A DNA stretch of 64,000 nucleotides from Microthrixaceae bacterium (lineage in GTDB: Bacteria > Actinomycetota > Acidimicrobiia > Acidimicrobiales > Microtrichaceae), in NCBI GenBank assembly GCA_023957975.1, contig JAMLGM010000006.1, forward strand, positions 124,001-188,000, given 5' to 3'. The translations under genes and the position numbers were made by a program. Below, piece after piece: positions 41,248-50,901 of the stretch (its first letter is position 1; each line of letters opens with the position of its first letter). Under the pieces are notes generated by a model, which had not been told where the DNA came from, searched no databases, and worked only from the letters and a program-made list of their open reading frames with translations.

Positions 41248-42693
41248 ATGAACGATTCGATTCGCGGCCCACTCAGCAACGGGCCGACCCCCGACATGTT
41301 GGAGGTCGACGCGCCGCCGCTTCACGAGTTCCGCCTCGGCGACGTGGCGCGCCTCATCGTCGTGTTCTTCGTCATCGCCACGTCCACGCTGAACGCGCTC
41401 GCGCGGCGCGGATTGCGCATCGTCGGCCGAACCGTCAGCGTCAAGCTCGGTCGCACCCCGTCCACCGAGCCCGTCGCCGGCCTCATCGATGCGGCCTGCA
41501 ACGGCCTGATCGACGGATTCATCCGCCTCGGGCCGACGTTTGTGAAACTCGGACAGATCATCGCGTCCTCCGGTGCGCTGTTTCCCGACCAGTTGGTCGC
41601 CGCCGCACGTCGGTGCCTCGACCAGGTGCCGACGTTTCCCGCCGAGGTCGCGAGGGCGACGATCGCCGAGGACCTCGGGCATCCGATCGAAAGCGTGTTC
41701 GCGGCGTTCGTCGACGAGCCACTGTCCGCAGCGTCGATTGGCCAGGTCCACGCGGTGACGCTCCACGACGGCCGCGAGGCCGTCGTCAAGGTTCAGCGCC
41801 CCGGTATCCGCGAGCAGATGGCGGGCGACCTCCGCAACGCGGCCCGAGTCGCTTGGCTGTTCGAAAAGACCCCCTGGGGTAAGGCGAGCGGCGCCGTCGC
41901 GATCATCGAAGACCTCCATTCGGTGACGTTCCAGGAGCTCAACCCGGTGCGCGAGGGGTGGCAGCAGGATCGGTTCCGTTCCAACATCTGGGCCTTCGGC
42001 GACAACACGATGATCACCGCACCCGAGGTGTACTGGGACTTCTGCGGCCGTCGCACCATTTGCATGGAACGGGTCTCCGGCATGCCGATGGACCGTTTCG
42101 ACGAACTCGCCGAACGGGGGCTCGATCTGCAACTCGTCGTGCGCCGCGGCGCGAAGGTGTGGGCCGAAGCGGCGATGATCCACGGCCCGTTTCACGGCGA
42201 CATGCACGCCGGCAACATCTGGGTGCTCGACGACGGCCGGGGTTGTTTCCTGGATTTCGGGATCATGGGCGAGTTGTCCGGCGAGTGGCAGGACCTCATG
42301 AAGGACCTGTTCTACACCTGCGCCATCGACCTCGATTTCAGCCGGGTGGTGGAGTCGTACCGCCGTGTTGGCGCCATCCCGGCGGAATTCAGCGACGACA
42401 CTCAGCTGTCGATGTTCCTGACCAACGTCTTGGGAACGATGCTGGCCGACGGCTTTGGCGGCGTCGACATCGGGGCGCTGGTGACCGAGTCGGTGAAGAT
42501 GCTCAAGACCTACAACGCATCGGTACCCCGCGAGCTGGTGCTGATCGCCAAGCAGTTGCTCTACATCGACCGCTACACCAAACACCTGGCGGCGGATTAC
42601 TCCATCACCTCTGACCCGTTCATCATCAAGAACGTGTTCCCCGAGGAAGCTGCCAAGAAGGCCGCCGACCTCGGGGTCGCGATGCCCATCTGA
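41248..42693 (+). CDS. ABC1/UbiB-family atypical kinase-like protein
   Basis: This 481-residue protein has the ABC1/AarF family features. FVKLGQIIASSGALFPDQ is the KxGQ motif. SAASIGQVHAVTL is the Ala-rich nucleotide loop with VVKVQRPG (catalytic-lysine strand). HGDMHAGNIWV is the catalytic loop and LDFGIMG the DFG-like metal motif. A hydrophobic N-terminal segment (about 33-53) may anchor it to the membrane. Family members support isoprenoid-quinone synthesis or lipid metabolism through ATPase activity. A GAGG ribosome site precedes the ATG. It stands alone between the broken SDR gene and the TetR-DUF1214 gene. Confidence 0.9.
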   Translation: MNDSIRGPLSNGPTPDMLEVDAPPLHEFRLGDVARLIVVFFVIATSTLNALARRGLRIVGRTVSVKLGRTPSTEPVAGLIDAACNGLIDGFIRLGPTFVKLGQIIASSGALFPDQLVAAARRCLDQVPTFPAEVARATIAEDLGHPIESVFAAFVDEPLSAASIGQVHAVTLHDGREAVVKVQRPGIREQMAGDLRNAARVAWLFEKTPWGKASGAVAIIEDLHSVTFQELNPVREGWQQDRFRSNIWAFGDNTMITAPEVYWDFCGRRTICMERVSGMPMDRFDELAERGLDLQLVVRRGAKVWAEAAMIHGPFHGDMHAGNIWVLDDGRGCFLDFGIMGELSGEWQDLMKDLFYTCAIDLDFSRVVESYRRVGAIPAEFSDDTQLSMFLTNVLGTMLADGFGGVDIGALVTESVKMLKTYNASVPRELVLIAKQLLYIDRYTKHLAADYSITSDPFIIKNVFPEEAAKKAADLGVAMPI

Positions 42694-42749
42694 CCGAACC
42701 GCTCAACTTACATATTGAAAGATACGGGTGGGGTCTCTAGCGTGTCGCC

Positions 42750-44429
42750 ATGGCAGCGACCCCACGACGTCGGCTCAGCGCTGAAGCACGCCGCGACCAA
42801 CTCCTCGACGCATGCGCCGCCGTGGTCGACGCCGAGGGCTTCCCGGCCGTGTCCATCGACGCCATCGCGGCGGCGTGTGATGTCACCCGCACGGTGCTCT
42901 ACCAACAGTTCGGCGGCCTCGAGGGCATGCTCGAGGCGCTCGTCGAACGCTCGACACTGCGGGCGGCGGCAGCCATCGACACGACGGGAACGGCCACCGG
43001 GGCGCGAACGCTGCGCGACTCAATGGCCCATGTGCTCGACGCGGTCGACGCCGACCCGGCGACGTGGCGAATGTTTTTCATCGCCCCGAACGTCGGGCCG
43101 CGCAGCCTGAGCGACAACCTCGCAACGGGCAGAGCGCTGCTGCGAACACAGCTCGCCGGAATGGTCGAACGACGAATCGGTGACGCCGATGCCGATCTGA
43201 CCGCGCGCATGCTGCAGGCCGCCGCGGACGAACTAGTCAGACTCCGACTCGCCGATCCGGACCGCTACCCCACCGAACGCCTCCTCGATCAGTTCGACGC
43301 GCTGGCCGACGCGCTCGCAGGCCCAGCCCAACCGGCCGAACCCGCCCAACCGGCCGAACACCACCGAGGCTGGACCGCACTGGTCGACGGGCTGCGCTCG
43401 GCCGGCGACCAGGTGGCGAACCTCGCCGAAACCGGTGAGGCCGACGACCAATCGGACGCGTTTCGAGCACTGCTGCGCGGCTTGACCAATCAGCTCGGGC
43501 GCTTCGAGGTCGACCGCGATCGCCCCGAACTCGTCGCCTTCAACGGATGGCGCGAGAAGATGTTCATGGACAATCCTGACTTTCGTTACTGGGTGGCCGA
43601 CGTCCGCGACGACCGCCGCTACCGGATCACCGGCAATATCGCCGATGCGGTGTACATGTCGGTGACGGCCTACTCCTCGTCGGGGACCCTCGACGCATCG
43701 GCCGGCGCACGCCTCGACTCCGACACGATCCGACTCGCCGACGACGGTGCGTTCACCATCACCATGTCCAGCGAGGACCCGGGCGACGGCACCGACTGGC
43801 TCGCCTTGCCGCCTCGCGCGAACGCAGTGTGGGTCCGACAATTCCACCGCGACGTTGCCAACGAGACACACGGCTGGTGTCTCATCGATCCCCTCGATTC
43901 CCCTCCGCCGCCCGCAAGGTCGCTCGACAGCGAACGATTCGGCACCAAACTCACCCGCCTCGGCGAAAGACTGGCGGCGTTTCCCGCCATCTGGGCGGCC
44001 GCCACCAGCGATGACTTCAACGCACCGAACACCGTGCGCCACTGGACCGAGATGGCCGGCGGCGCGGCGTTCACCGAACCCGGCATTCACTACCTTCGCG
44101 GCTCGTGGCAACTCGAGCCAGGCGAGGCGCTCGTGATCGAGGGCACACCACCGCCGTGTCGCTACTGGAACGTGATGTTGTACGACCGGTTCCTCAACTC
44201 ACTCGACTACCGGGCGCGCACCGTGTCCTACACCGGCGCCACCGCCACCCTGAGCGACGGCGCCTACCGATTCATCCTCGCCGGTGACGACCCCGACGGC
44301 TCCGGCGATTGGCTCGACACCGAGGGCCGCTCGTTCGGGCTGTTCGTCATGCGGTTCCTGCAACCCGCCGTCGAGCCGCCGCTACCGCACCTTCGACGGT
44401 GCCCGATCGAACACCTGAGGGAGCGTTGA
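42750..44429 (+). CDS. TetR helix-turn-helix fused to a DUF1214-type domain
   Basis: This 559-residue protein begins as a normal TetR regulator (helix-turn-helix about 15-60: IDAIAAACDVTRTVLYQQFG; effector helices to about 185). After a repeated Pro-Ala-Glu linker it continues into a domain of some 350 residues. Paired segments there match DUF1214 proteins: TDWLALPPRANAVWVRQFHRD and, at the end, YWNVMLYDRFLNSLDYRART and GDWLDTEGRSFGLFVMRFLQP. DUF1214 proteins are normally separate, and their function is unknown. The fusion suggests a sensor whose ligand-binding role is taken by DUF1214, or a regulator tethered to an enzyme. It ends 2 bp before a sulfotransferase gene. Confidence 0.8.
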   Translation: MAATPRRRLSAEARRDQLLDACAAVVDAEGFPAVSIDAIAAACDVTRTVLYQQFGGLEGMLEALVERSTLRAAAAIDTTGTATGARTLRDSMAHVLDAVDADPATWRMFFIAPNVGPRSLSDNLATGRALLRTQLAGMVERRIGDADADLTARMLQAAADELVRLRLADPDRYPTERLLDQFDALADALAGPAQPAEPAQPAEHHRGWTALVDGLRSAGDQVANLAETGEADDQSDAFRALLRGLTNQLGRFEVDRDRPELVAFNGWREKMFMDNPDFRYWVADVRDDRRYRITGNIADAVYMSVTAYSSSGTLDASAGARLDSDTIRLADDGAFTITMSSEDPGDGTDWLALPPRANAVWVRQFHRDVANETHGWCLIDPLDSPPPPARSLDSERFGTKLTRLGERLAAFPAIWAAATSDDFNAPNTVRHWTEMAGGAAFTEPGIHYLRGSWQLEPGEALVIEGTPPPCRYWNVMLYDRFLNSLDYRARTVSYTGATATLSDGAYRFILAGDDPDGSGDWLDTEGRSFGLFVMRFLQPAVEPPLPHLRRCPIEHLRER

Positions 44430-44431
44430 CC

Positions 44432-45646
44432 ATGTGGCAACCGCCCGAACGAACCGCCGCCGCGAGCGCTGCGATCGCCGCTGCCGACCAGGGCCGCCTG
44501 GCGCGTCCGGATCGGTATCTGCTCGACGCCGATCACCTCGCGAGCGTCGCAGCCCGCCGAGATGGCGACACCGAACGGTTCGCCGCCGGCTGGCGAGAGG
44601 GCCTCGAACGCTACGTGGAATCGGCGAGCGAGGATGGACGGCTCAACGCGTTCGGAATGGCGATGGCAGCGCGCACCGCCGTCTCGCGTCTTCGCTCCGG
44701 GGTGGCGCTCTCGCGCTTTCGCGAAGCCAACCCGAACGTCGCCGATCGCCCGCCGACGCCACCGATCTTCATCACCGGCGGGTGGCGCAGCGGAACGACG
44801 TTTCTGTTTCGGCTCCTGGCCTCCGATCCCCACTTGCGCGCGCCGCTGCCAGCCGAACTCGCCGAACCGATGTCGATGGCGAGCCTCAGCGGCGAGGAAC
44901 GCGAGCGGCGCATCGATGCCAGCGCCGCAGCCCACGACATGTTGCATGTCCTCAACCCCACGCTACGAGCGATTCACGATTCCGGGGCGCGGCTGCCCGA
45001 GGAATGCGGGCTCGCTATGGGAGCCGACCTTCGAAGCTGGTCACTCTCGGCGACCACCCGGCTCGAGTCGTACTCCGAGTGGCTTGCGGGCCAGGACCTG
45101 GGTCCGTCCTATCGGGACTACGCGTCGGTGCTGGGCGTGCTCGGCGACGGCGACGATCGCCGCTGGGTGCTGAAGGCTCCCCCACACCTCGCGGAGCTCG
45201 GTGCGCTCGCTCAGGCGTTTCCCGGCGCGGTCGTGGTGATTCTGCATCGCGACATCGTCGAGACGATCGCGTCGGGAGCCAGCCTGTTCGCGGTGTTCCG
45301 TTCCACCTACAGCGATGACGTCGACCCCCGAGACGTCGGACGGTTTCAGAGCGATCAGACCGAGCTGTGGATGCGCCGGGCGCACGAGTTGCGCACCAGC
45401 GCCTTGGCCAGCACCATCACGATGCTTGACGTCGACTACGGCGATCTCGTCTCCGACCCTGCGGGCACCCTCGATCGGGTGTACGCCGCGGCCGATCGGG
45501 AACCCCCGGCCGACCTGGAGGCTTTCGTCGCCGACTTCAACGCGGCACACCCCCGACATGCACAGGGAACGCACCGCTACTCCCCCGAGGACTTCGGGCT
45601 CAACCCCGCGGAGCTACGTGAACGGTTCGCCGAGTTCGCCCGCTGA
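44432..45646 (+). CDS. PAPS-dependent sulfotransferase-family protein
   Basis: This 404-residue protein has the 5'-phosphosulfate loop GGWRSGTTFLFRLLASDP (about 112-129) and the 3'-phosphate segment VVVILHRDIVETIASG (about 268-283). RRWVLKAPPHL and RYSPEDFGL are typical of bacterial type-3 sulfotransferases that act on lipids or small alcohols. Its ATG at 44432 is 2 bp after the stop of the TetR-DUF1214 gene, so they are translationally linked. The acceptor is unknown. It is intact although genes on both sides of this block are broken. Confidence 0.87.
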   Translation: MWQPPERTAAASAAIAAADQGRLARPDRYLLDADHLASVAARRDGDTERFAAGWREGLERYVESASEDGRLNAFGMAMAARTAVSRLRSGVALSRFREANPNVADRPPTPPIFITGGWRSGTTFLFRLLASDPHLRAPLPAELAEPMSMASLSGEERERRIDASAAAHDMLHVLNPTLRAIHDSGARLPEECGLAMGADLRSWSLSATTRLESYSEWLAGQDLGPSYRDYASVLGVLGDGDDRRWVLKAPPHLAELGALAQAFPGAVVVILHRDIVETIASGASLFAVFRSTYSDDVDPRDVGRFQSDQTELWMRRAHELRTSALASTITMLDVDYGDLVSDPAGTLDRVYAAADREPPADLEAFVADFNAAHPRHAQGTHRYSPEDFGLNPAELRERFAEFAR

Positions 45647-45683
45647 CGGGCCTCGGTCGCGCAGGCCTCCCTCGCGCAGGACC

Positions 45684-45734
45684 TCAGATGTCGGCGGGGC
45701 TCAGTCGTCGGTGGAGGTCAGTCGTCGGCGGAGA
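45684..45734. repeat. Three tandem 17-bp copies at the end of the reductase pseudogene
   Basis: Three adjacent 17-bp units (45684-45700, 45701-45717, 45718-45734) each begin with TCA, the minus-strand stop. The last two differ at only a few bases; the first is degenerate. A similar 15-bp doublet precedes them (about 45651-45680). Together these short tandem repeats fill most of the gap after the sulfotransferase gene. Confidence 0.55.
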
Positions 45735-46692
45735 TCAACCGGTAGCTGGGGGCCGAGTCGTCCACAAGAATGCCTGGCTCCGCGGCACATACGGCCGGGA
45801 TGGCGGCGAGAACGGCGCGTACCGATCCGTTGGTGATCGCGTCGCGCCCCTTGAGTGTCGGCTGAAACTCGAGTTGTGAACGCAGATTCGCCGGTTCGCC
45901 GGTGATCTCGATCGTGTAGGAGGCGGAGGTGGTGAATCCGCCAAAGGGGAGATCGTCCCCCCGAAACGTCACCGCGTCGCGCAGGTACCAGCACTCTTCG
46001 TTGGTGAAGAAATGGTGGTCTCCGAGATAGCCGCGGTGCACGAGGTGGACCGCTCCCGCTGTGCCGCGCCGAATCGTCTCGTTGCCGATGACATCGCCGT
46101 AGTAGAGATCGCCTCCTGCGGCCACCGGATGTTGAGGACCGATCTCGTCGATGTCGACCCCGAAGCCCATCGCACCGAGCCCACCCCACATGTCGCCGGG
46201 GGCGCCCTGGAAGTTGGCGGCCTCGACGAACCGGATGTGGCTCACGCTGTCGAGTGGTTGGCACATGGTCAGCACCAGTCGCTCGACCATGTAGGAGGGG
46301 TGAACTCCCGTGCCGTGCAGCGTCGCGGCACCGGCCTTGCACGCCTCGAGCAGCCGCCGAGCCGATGCCCGGCCACCCGACGCCCAGTTCTGCATCCACG
46401 GGTTGTGGTAGGCGGCGGTTGCAACGACATTGGTGCCGGACTCGAGCAGGTCGATCACGTCGTCGTCGAGTCCCTTGAAGACCGCCGCTGCTGACGGGGT
46501 GACGACGACACAATCCAGCCCGAGTCAGATCACCTCGTCCTTCGAGGTGGTGATGGCCACATCGGAAAACGACCGCTGCTTGTCTCGGCGCGCCTTCACG
46601 ATCTCCAGATCGAACCGAGGGTCCTCCTGAAGTGCCCGAATGACGGCCCGCCCCACGTGGCCCGGTCCCCATACCCCGATTCGAAGTGTCAC
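45718..46692 (-). pseudogene. Dihydrodipicolinate-reductase-like gene with an in-frame TGA
   Basis: A 325-codon frame from the GTG at 46692 encodes a DapB-fold dehydrogenase. RIGVWGPGHVGRAVIRAL is the NAD(P)-binding motif. LDCVVVTPS, TAAYHNPWMQNWA, LHGTGVHPSYMVERL and ISHIRFVEAANF-like SHIRFVEAANF are typical of the 2,4-diaminopentanoate-dehydrogenase-like group. A TGA at 46527-46525 interrupts the frame after KDEVI, and translation then resumes in the same frame (LGLDCVVV). The segment before it is also shorter than usual. An internal ATG at 46458 could give a 246-residue C-terminal protein, but it would lack the cofactor site. Confidence 0.75.
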
Positions 46693-46949
46693 CCGCCCAG
46701 CGTACCGCTGCGGCCCGACCAGACTCTTCCAACACGTCCAAATCCGGGACATATTCAAGCGATATAAGGCTTCCGTCTCATCTCTATTTACCACTTTAAG
46801 GCGGCTGTCTTAGATATTTCCCTGGCGCAACCCAACGCGCATAGCTAGGTTGCGAAACGCGAGATATATCACCTCCGATATCGACGAGAAACCGACGTCT
46901 GGTCTCACACATTGATTCCAAACAACTGCGAGCACTGTGGGGCCGTGCC
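46693..46949. other. AT-rich intergenic region upstream of the CotH gene
   Basis: These 257 bp are clearly more A/T-rich than the rest of the window, with several GATAT-type words. A 7-bp inverted repeat (CGCAACC at 46826-46832 and its complement at 46848-46854) encloses a 15-nt loop. It probably carries the promoters of the divergent reductase-like and CotH genes, but no -35/-10 pair is convincing. I see no RNA gene. Confidence 0.45.
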
Positions 46950-48484
46950 ATGACGGAAACGACCCAAACCCGAAGCGATTCGAAGCGCCGGCGGGTTCGC
47001 CGGCTCGCAATCGGAATCATCGCGGCAATCACCGCCGCATGTGCCCCCAACTCCGGCGGCGGAACCCCGTCAGACCCGGGGCCCGGAGACACGTCACCGC
47101 CAGCGCCTCGCGCGTACCATGGCGACGAATCGGTCACCTTGACGTGGGGGATCGATGAACCGAACGCCACCGGCTACGAGTGGCAGTGGCGGCCGTCGGA
47201 AACGTCGACGTCAACCTCCGAGACCACCGAAGTACCGGAGGTGGTCGCCACGATGGGCCTGACGCCGAACCGGCACTACTGGGCACGGGTGCGCTACCTC
47301 GATACCGACGGATCGGCCGGTGAATCGTCGAGTGGTACTTCGTTCTTCTTCGCCGACATGACGCTGCCCGTGGTGCGGATCAATACTGAACATGAAGTAG
47401 CGATCGGCCGCGAGTTGTACGTCAATGCCTCGATGACTATCGACCCCAATGGGTCGGGCGATGCCGCGTACTCCGGAACCACCCAGATTCGAGGAGCGGC
47501 AACTCGACGTGGGGCGCCCCGAAGAAGCCCTACCGACTGAAGCTGTCGACGAAATCGAGCCTGATGGGGATGACCACCAACCGGGATTGGATCCTGTTGG
47601 CCAACTTCTACGACCCCAGTCACCTGCGCACCGAGTTGGCATTCGACCTGAGTCGACAGACCGACCTTTCATTCACCCCGACGTACCGCTACGTAGAAGT
47701 CATCTTGAACGGCCGCTATGACGGCCTCTACATGCTCGGCGAGCAGGTGGAGGTCGACTCCGGTCGCGTTGAACTCGACGAGATGGGTCCGACGGACAAC
47801 TCCGGCGAGGCGCTGACCGGGGGCTACATGTTGGAATTCGACTTCCGCCTCGATACCGCGGTTGAGCCCGGCTTCGTGTCGGGAGAGGGCGTCAAGGTTG
47901 CGATCAAGGAGCCGGACCCACCCGCCCACGAACAGGCCGCGTACATCCGCTCCTACTTCAATGCGTTCGAGGCCGCGACCCTCAGCCCGACGTTCGCCGA
48001 TCCCGTCACCGGCTTTCGCTCCTACCTCGACGTCGACGCCTTCATCGACTGGTACATCATCGCCGAGCTGACCCGACAGCAGGATGCGGCGTGGGCCAGC
48101 ACGTTTTTGACCAAACCCAGGAACGGGAAGCTCACGTTCGGACCCGTCTGGGACTTCGATTTGTCCATGGGCACAAAGAACGAGCACTCGCCCGGCTGGC
48201 CAGCGACCGGTTGGTGGATCAACCTGCCGGTCTTCGGCAAGTGGATCCCGCGCCTGTTCGAGGATCCGGCGCTGCGCGCACAGACCGCCGCTCGCTTCGC
48301 CGAACTCCGGCCAGCACTCGAAACCGTCGTCGCGCAGATTCCAGAAACGGCCGAGCCGATTTCCACCGCACGCCTCATGGACGCCGGCAGATGGAAGCGC
48401 ACCGTCACCTCGAACGATAAGGACGCGTTCCTCGTGAATTGGTTGACCGACAGGATCAACTGGATGAGCGGCCGACTCGGCTGA
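46950..48484 (+). pseudogene. CotH-family secreted protein gene with one 1-nt deletion
   Basis: The first part (46950-47540) encodes a basic signal peptide ending TAACAPN, a Gly/Pro linker, a fibronectin type III-like domain (YEWQWRPSE, YWARVRYLD) and the start of a CotH domain. The frame then leaves the family at IRGAAT. Reading one frame over from 47496 restores GNSTWGAPKKPYRLKL, a CotH hallmark. It continues as DWILLANFYDPSHLRTELAF, YDGLYMLGEQVEV and FGPVWDFDLSMG to the stop at 48484. A single missing base near 47495 explains the break (IRG-R-GNSTW). CotH proteins are atypical kinases that modify secreted proteins; as sequenced, this one is disrupted. Confidence 0.85.
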
Positions 48485-48500
48485 GCTACGGTCGCCGGCG

Positions 48501-48959
48501 TCAGCGATCGAAGACCGGATAGCCGCCGAAGCGGATGCTCGCACCGGCGAGGACGAACAGCACCGCAGCGATCGTGACGACGCGAATGTGCCAGGCCAGG
48601 GTCGGCAGGGTGTCGTCGCTGAGATTTGGGATGACCCGGAACCGGGCGTGAACGGCCAACCCGACGGTGATGGCGAGCAACGCGAGCTTGACTTGCACCG
48701 TACGTGCGACCGCGTCGCCGGCGAACCAGTTCCCCGGACCTCCGAGCAGATGCTCGGCAAGCCAGAGTCCGGTGAGAATCTGCAGCGCCAACGAGGGCAG
48801 CCCGATGCGCTCGAAGCGGCTTTCGAACTCGGTGACGATCGATGCGCGCTGCTGGCGGAGCGCATCCGGAAGGACGGCCACGGCAAGCACCAGATGCCCG
48901 CCGGCCCAGATCGTCGCACCGAGAATATGCAGACTCAACGCGATGTAGTAGCTGGCCAT
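48501..48959 (-). CDS. CopD-like small integral membrane protein
   Basis: This 152-residue protein has four hydrophobic segments. YYIALSLHILGATIWAGGHLVLA is an N-terminal helix with His and Trp typical of CopD/COG1981-type membrane proteins. The others are about 45-65, 80-105 and 118-140. The family includes copper-resistance CopD domains and haem-linked membrane proteins; the conserved His residues may bind haem or copper. The ATG at 48959 directly precedes the first helix, while an upstream start at 48992 adds a polar stretch. It is not near the copper cluster at 2-5 kb. It converges on the CotH gene with 16 bp between. Confidence 0.7.
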   Translation of the reverse strand: MASYYIALSLHILGATIWAGGHLVLAVAVLPDALRQQRASIVTEFESRFERIGLPSLALQILTGLWLAEHLLGGPGNWFAGDAVARTVQVKLALLAITVGLAVHARFRVIPNLSDDTLPTLAWHIRVVTIAAVLFVLAGASIRFGGYPVFDR

Positions 48960-49134
48960 TTCGAGAACCCCCGATCGGCACGAATATTTCAAGCACTCAC
49001 TGTATTAAATAGGGAACCGGCATGGGCGCCTTTCTTTCGACTCCGCGCGACCTCACGGCGCGCCGTCTGGGCGATACGGTCTCATCGACTGGGATGGCGG
49101 CGATGGCCGCTGGCGATAACTCGGAGGGTCGGCC

Positions 49135-50769
49135 ATGAGGCTGAGCGTTTTGTCGTATTCGGCGACGTTGGACGGAGTTCCACTGCGGCAAGGACCGGCC
49201 CGAGAACACGCGAACTCCATTCATCTTGCGACGCTGGTTGACGCGCTGAGCACGCCCGTTGCCCGGTTCGACGACCCCGGCGCCGGGAATCCTGGTGACC
49301 CCGCCCTAGCGTTTCAGCGCCTCACGCGCTGCCCGAACGCGACAATGGAGCTGGCGGGCAAACGATCGCTTGCCGAGGCAACCCCTCGTCGTGAGGACTG
49401 GCGGCGGATCGTGGCCAACTCGGGAATCGGTGCCCTCGGCCACGGCGAGCGGATCGATCTCGCCCGCCTCGCCACCGTCGCCCACCGTCCCGATGATTCG
49501 AGGGTCACCACCGACGCTCACCGGCTCGTCGCCCTCGCCTCCACCGTCGCAACGCCTCAGACGTCGAGCCAAACCCAGGCATTGGCGGACGAGTTGGCCA
49601 GCCTCCTCGCTCCGCAGATCACGAGGGCTTCCGACATCCGAGGCAACAACCGCATCTGGTTGATGGACCTCTTGCACGCGTACGCCCAACTGACCACCAC
49701 GATGCTGGAGGCCTGGTATCGATCCGAGTCGCTTCGCGGCACCGAGGGCGCGGCCCGACGGTGGCTCAAGGAGCACGACCACCTCGCCGTGGGCGAGCAC
49801 CCGGTCGTCGCGGATCTGTTGCACCGGATCGACACCGGGATGTTCCGGGCAACCCCGAGCGATGAGGAGTTTCGGGCGCTGTTCGGGCTCGAAACGTCGA
49901 ACACCGTCGAACTCTTCGCCGGACGACGCGATTTTCGCGGCTTCCTGCCGCTGTTGTCCCCTGATCTCCCGTCGGAATTCGAGCGTCGGGGGATTCAACC
50001 AACCGGCGTGCACTGGTGGCATGCCGAAGACGACGTGGCCGCGCTGATCGCGGTCACCGCCTTGTTGGCCAGCCGCGGCGTTACCGTGGCCTTTCCCTCG
50101 CTACAACACCAGGGCGTGGCTCGGCGAGCCTCGAGCATTCAGGGCTTCAGCGGGTTCGGCGTGGGGGCCGGGTTCTCGCCCTACACCCATGCGGTCGCAG
50201 ACGCGAGCAACCTCTTTACCTCCAGCAACGACGGCGAGACCGACACGCTCGAAATCCGCATGACCGACGACGTCGCCTCGGACGCACGGTGGCAGGAACT
50301 CACCATCACGTCCGACGACGCGCCGCAGGTGCCGTTTCGCCGCATCACCGACGACACCGAATGCCTCGACCACGCGATCATCGCCCGCGTACCGGTGAAC
50401 GCTCACGGCGTCGTCCGGGTGCACTGGGTGGTTGCGGGTTTCACGGCGATGGCGACTGCCGAGTCGACCGCGTGGCTCTGCCGTGAATGGCCATGGGTGC
50501 TCGATCAGTACCGCCGGTGCGGCAACACGCTCGACCGACATCAGATGGTGGTGGTCCTGGGCAAACAGGCGGTACTGGGCAAGCAGGCGGTCGATTACAA
50601 CGCTCCGCTCCGACCCGACGACAGCCCGTTGCGCTGGGTGCCACGTTCGGTGATTTGGGGAGACCGCCACGAACTCGCGCCGCCGCCACCGTCGAGGTTC
50701 CGAACCAACGGGGTCCCAGGGACCGACGCGGCTCAAGTTACGCCCAGCGGCGTTCCGTTAGCCCGATAG
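49135..50769 (+). CDS. Unrecognised 544-residue protein, partner of the TraG/VirD4-like ATPase
   Basis: I recognise no family. The protein is soluble, with no signal peptide or membrane helix. A helical central region contains NNRIWLMDLLHAYAQLTTTM. A beta-rich part follows with FSGFGVGAGFSPYTHAVAD, then a short exact repeat (LGKQAV twice, residues about 475-486) and a Pro-rich end. An internal segment (PFRRITDDTECLDHAIIARV then a VHW strand) loosely resembles LRRHIDLLNSEVEVVRVATV in the next protein, which may point to a shared domain. GGAGG lies 7 nt before the ATG. The next gene starts 132 bp downstream on the same strand. Confidence 0.7.
   Translation: MRLSVLSYSATLDGVPLRQGPAREHANSIHLATLVDALSTPVARFDDPGAGNPGDPALAFQRLTRCPNATMELAGKRSLAEATPRREDWRRIVANSGIGALGHGERIDLARLATVAHRPDDSRVTTDAHRLVALASTVATPQTSSQTQALADELASLLAPQITRASDIRGNNRIWLMDLLHAYAQLTTTMLEAWYRSESLRGTEGAARRWLKEHDHLAVGEHPVVADLLHRIDTGMFRATPSDEEFRALFGLETSNTVELFAGRRDFRGFLPLLSPDLPSEFERRGIQPTGVHWWHAEDDVAALIAVTALLASRGVTVAFPSLQHQGVARRASSIQGFSGFGVGAGFSPYTHAVADASNLFTSSNDGETDTLEIRMTDDVASDARWQELTITSDDAPQVPFRRITDDTECLDHAIIARVPVNAHGVVRVHWVVAGFTAMATAESTAWLCREWPWVLDQYRRCGNTLDRHQMVVVLGKQAVLGKQAVDYNAPLRPDDSPLRWVPRSVIWGDRHELAPPPPSRFRTNGVPGTDAAQVTPSGVPLAR
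50557..50592 (+). repeat. 18-bp tandem duplication coding LGKQAV twice
   Basis: Two adjacent 18-bp copies (50557-50574, 50575-50592) differ at two positions and duplicate six residues near the C-terminus of the unknown protein. It looks like a recent in-frame slippage. Confidence 0.75.
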
Positions 50770-50901
50770 ATGTCTCGGCTCGGTGCTGATAACACCGGCG
50801 ATAGCGACAAACTGCTGAGTTGATCCCGTGGTTCGGTCGTGTCGGTCGGGCCCACGCTGGAGTCCGCACCTGCAGGTGCCAGAACCGCTGGGAGGACTCC
50901 G

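Noticed and set aside
46796-47170. Minus-strand frame in the AT-rich gap before the CotH gene
   Set aside because: Half of it is antisense to the CotH signal and FN3 region, and the remainder has no motif or ribosome site.
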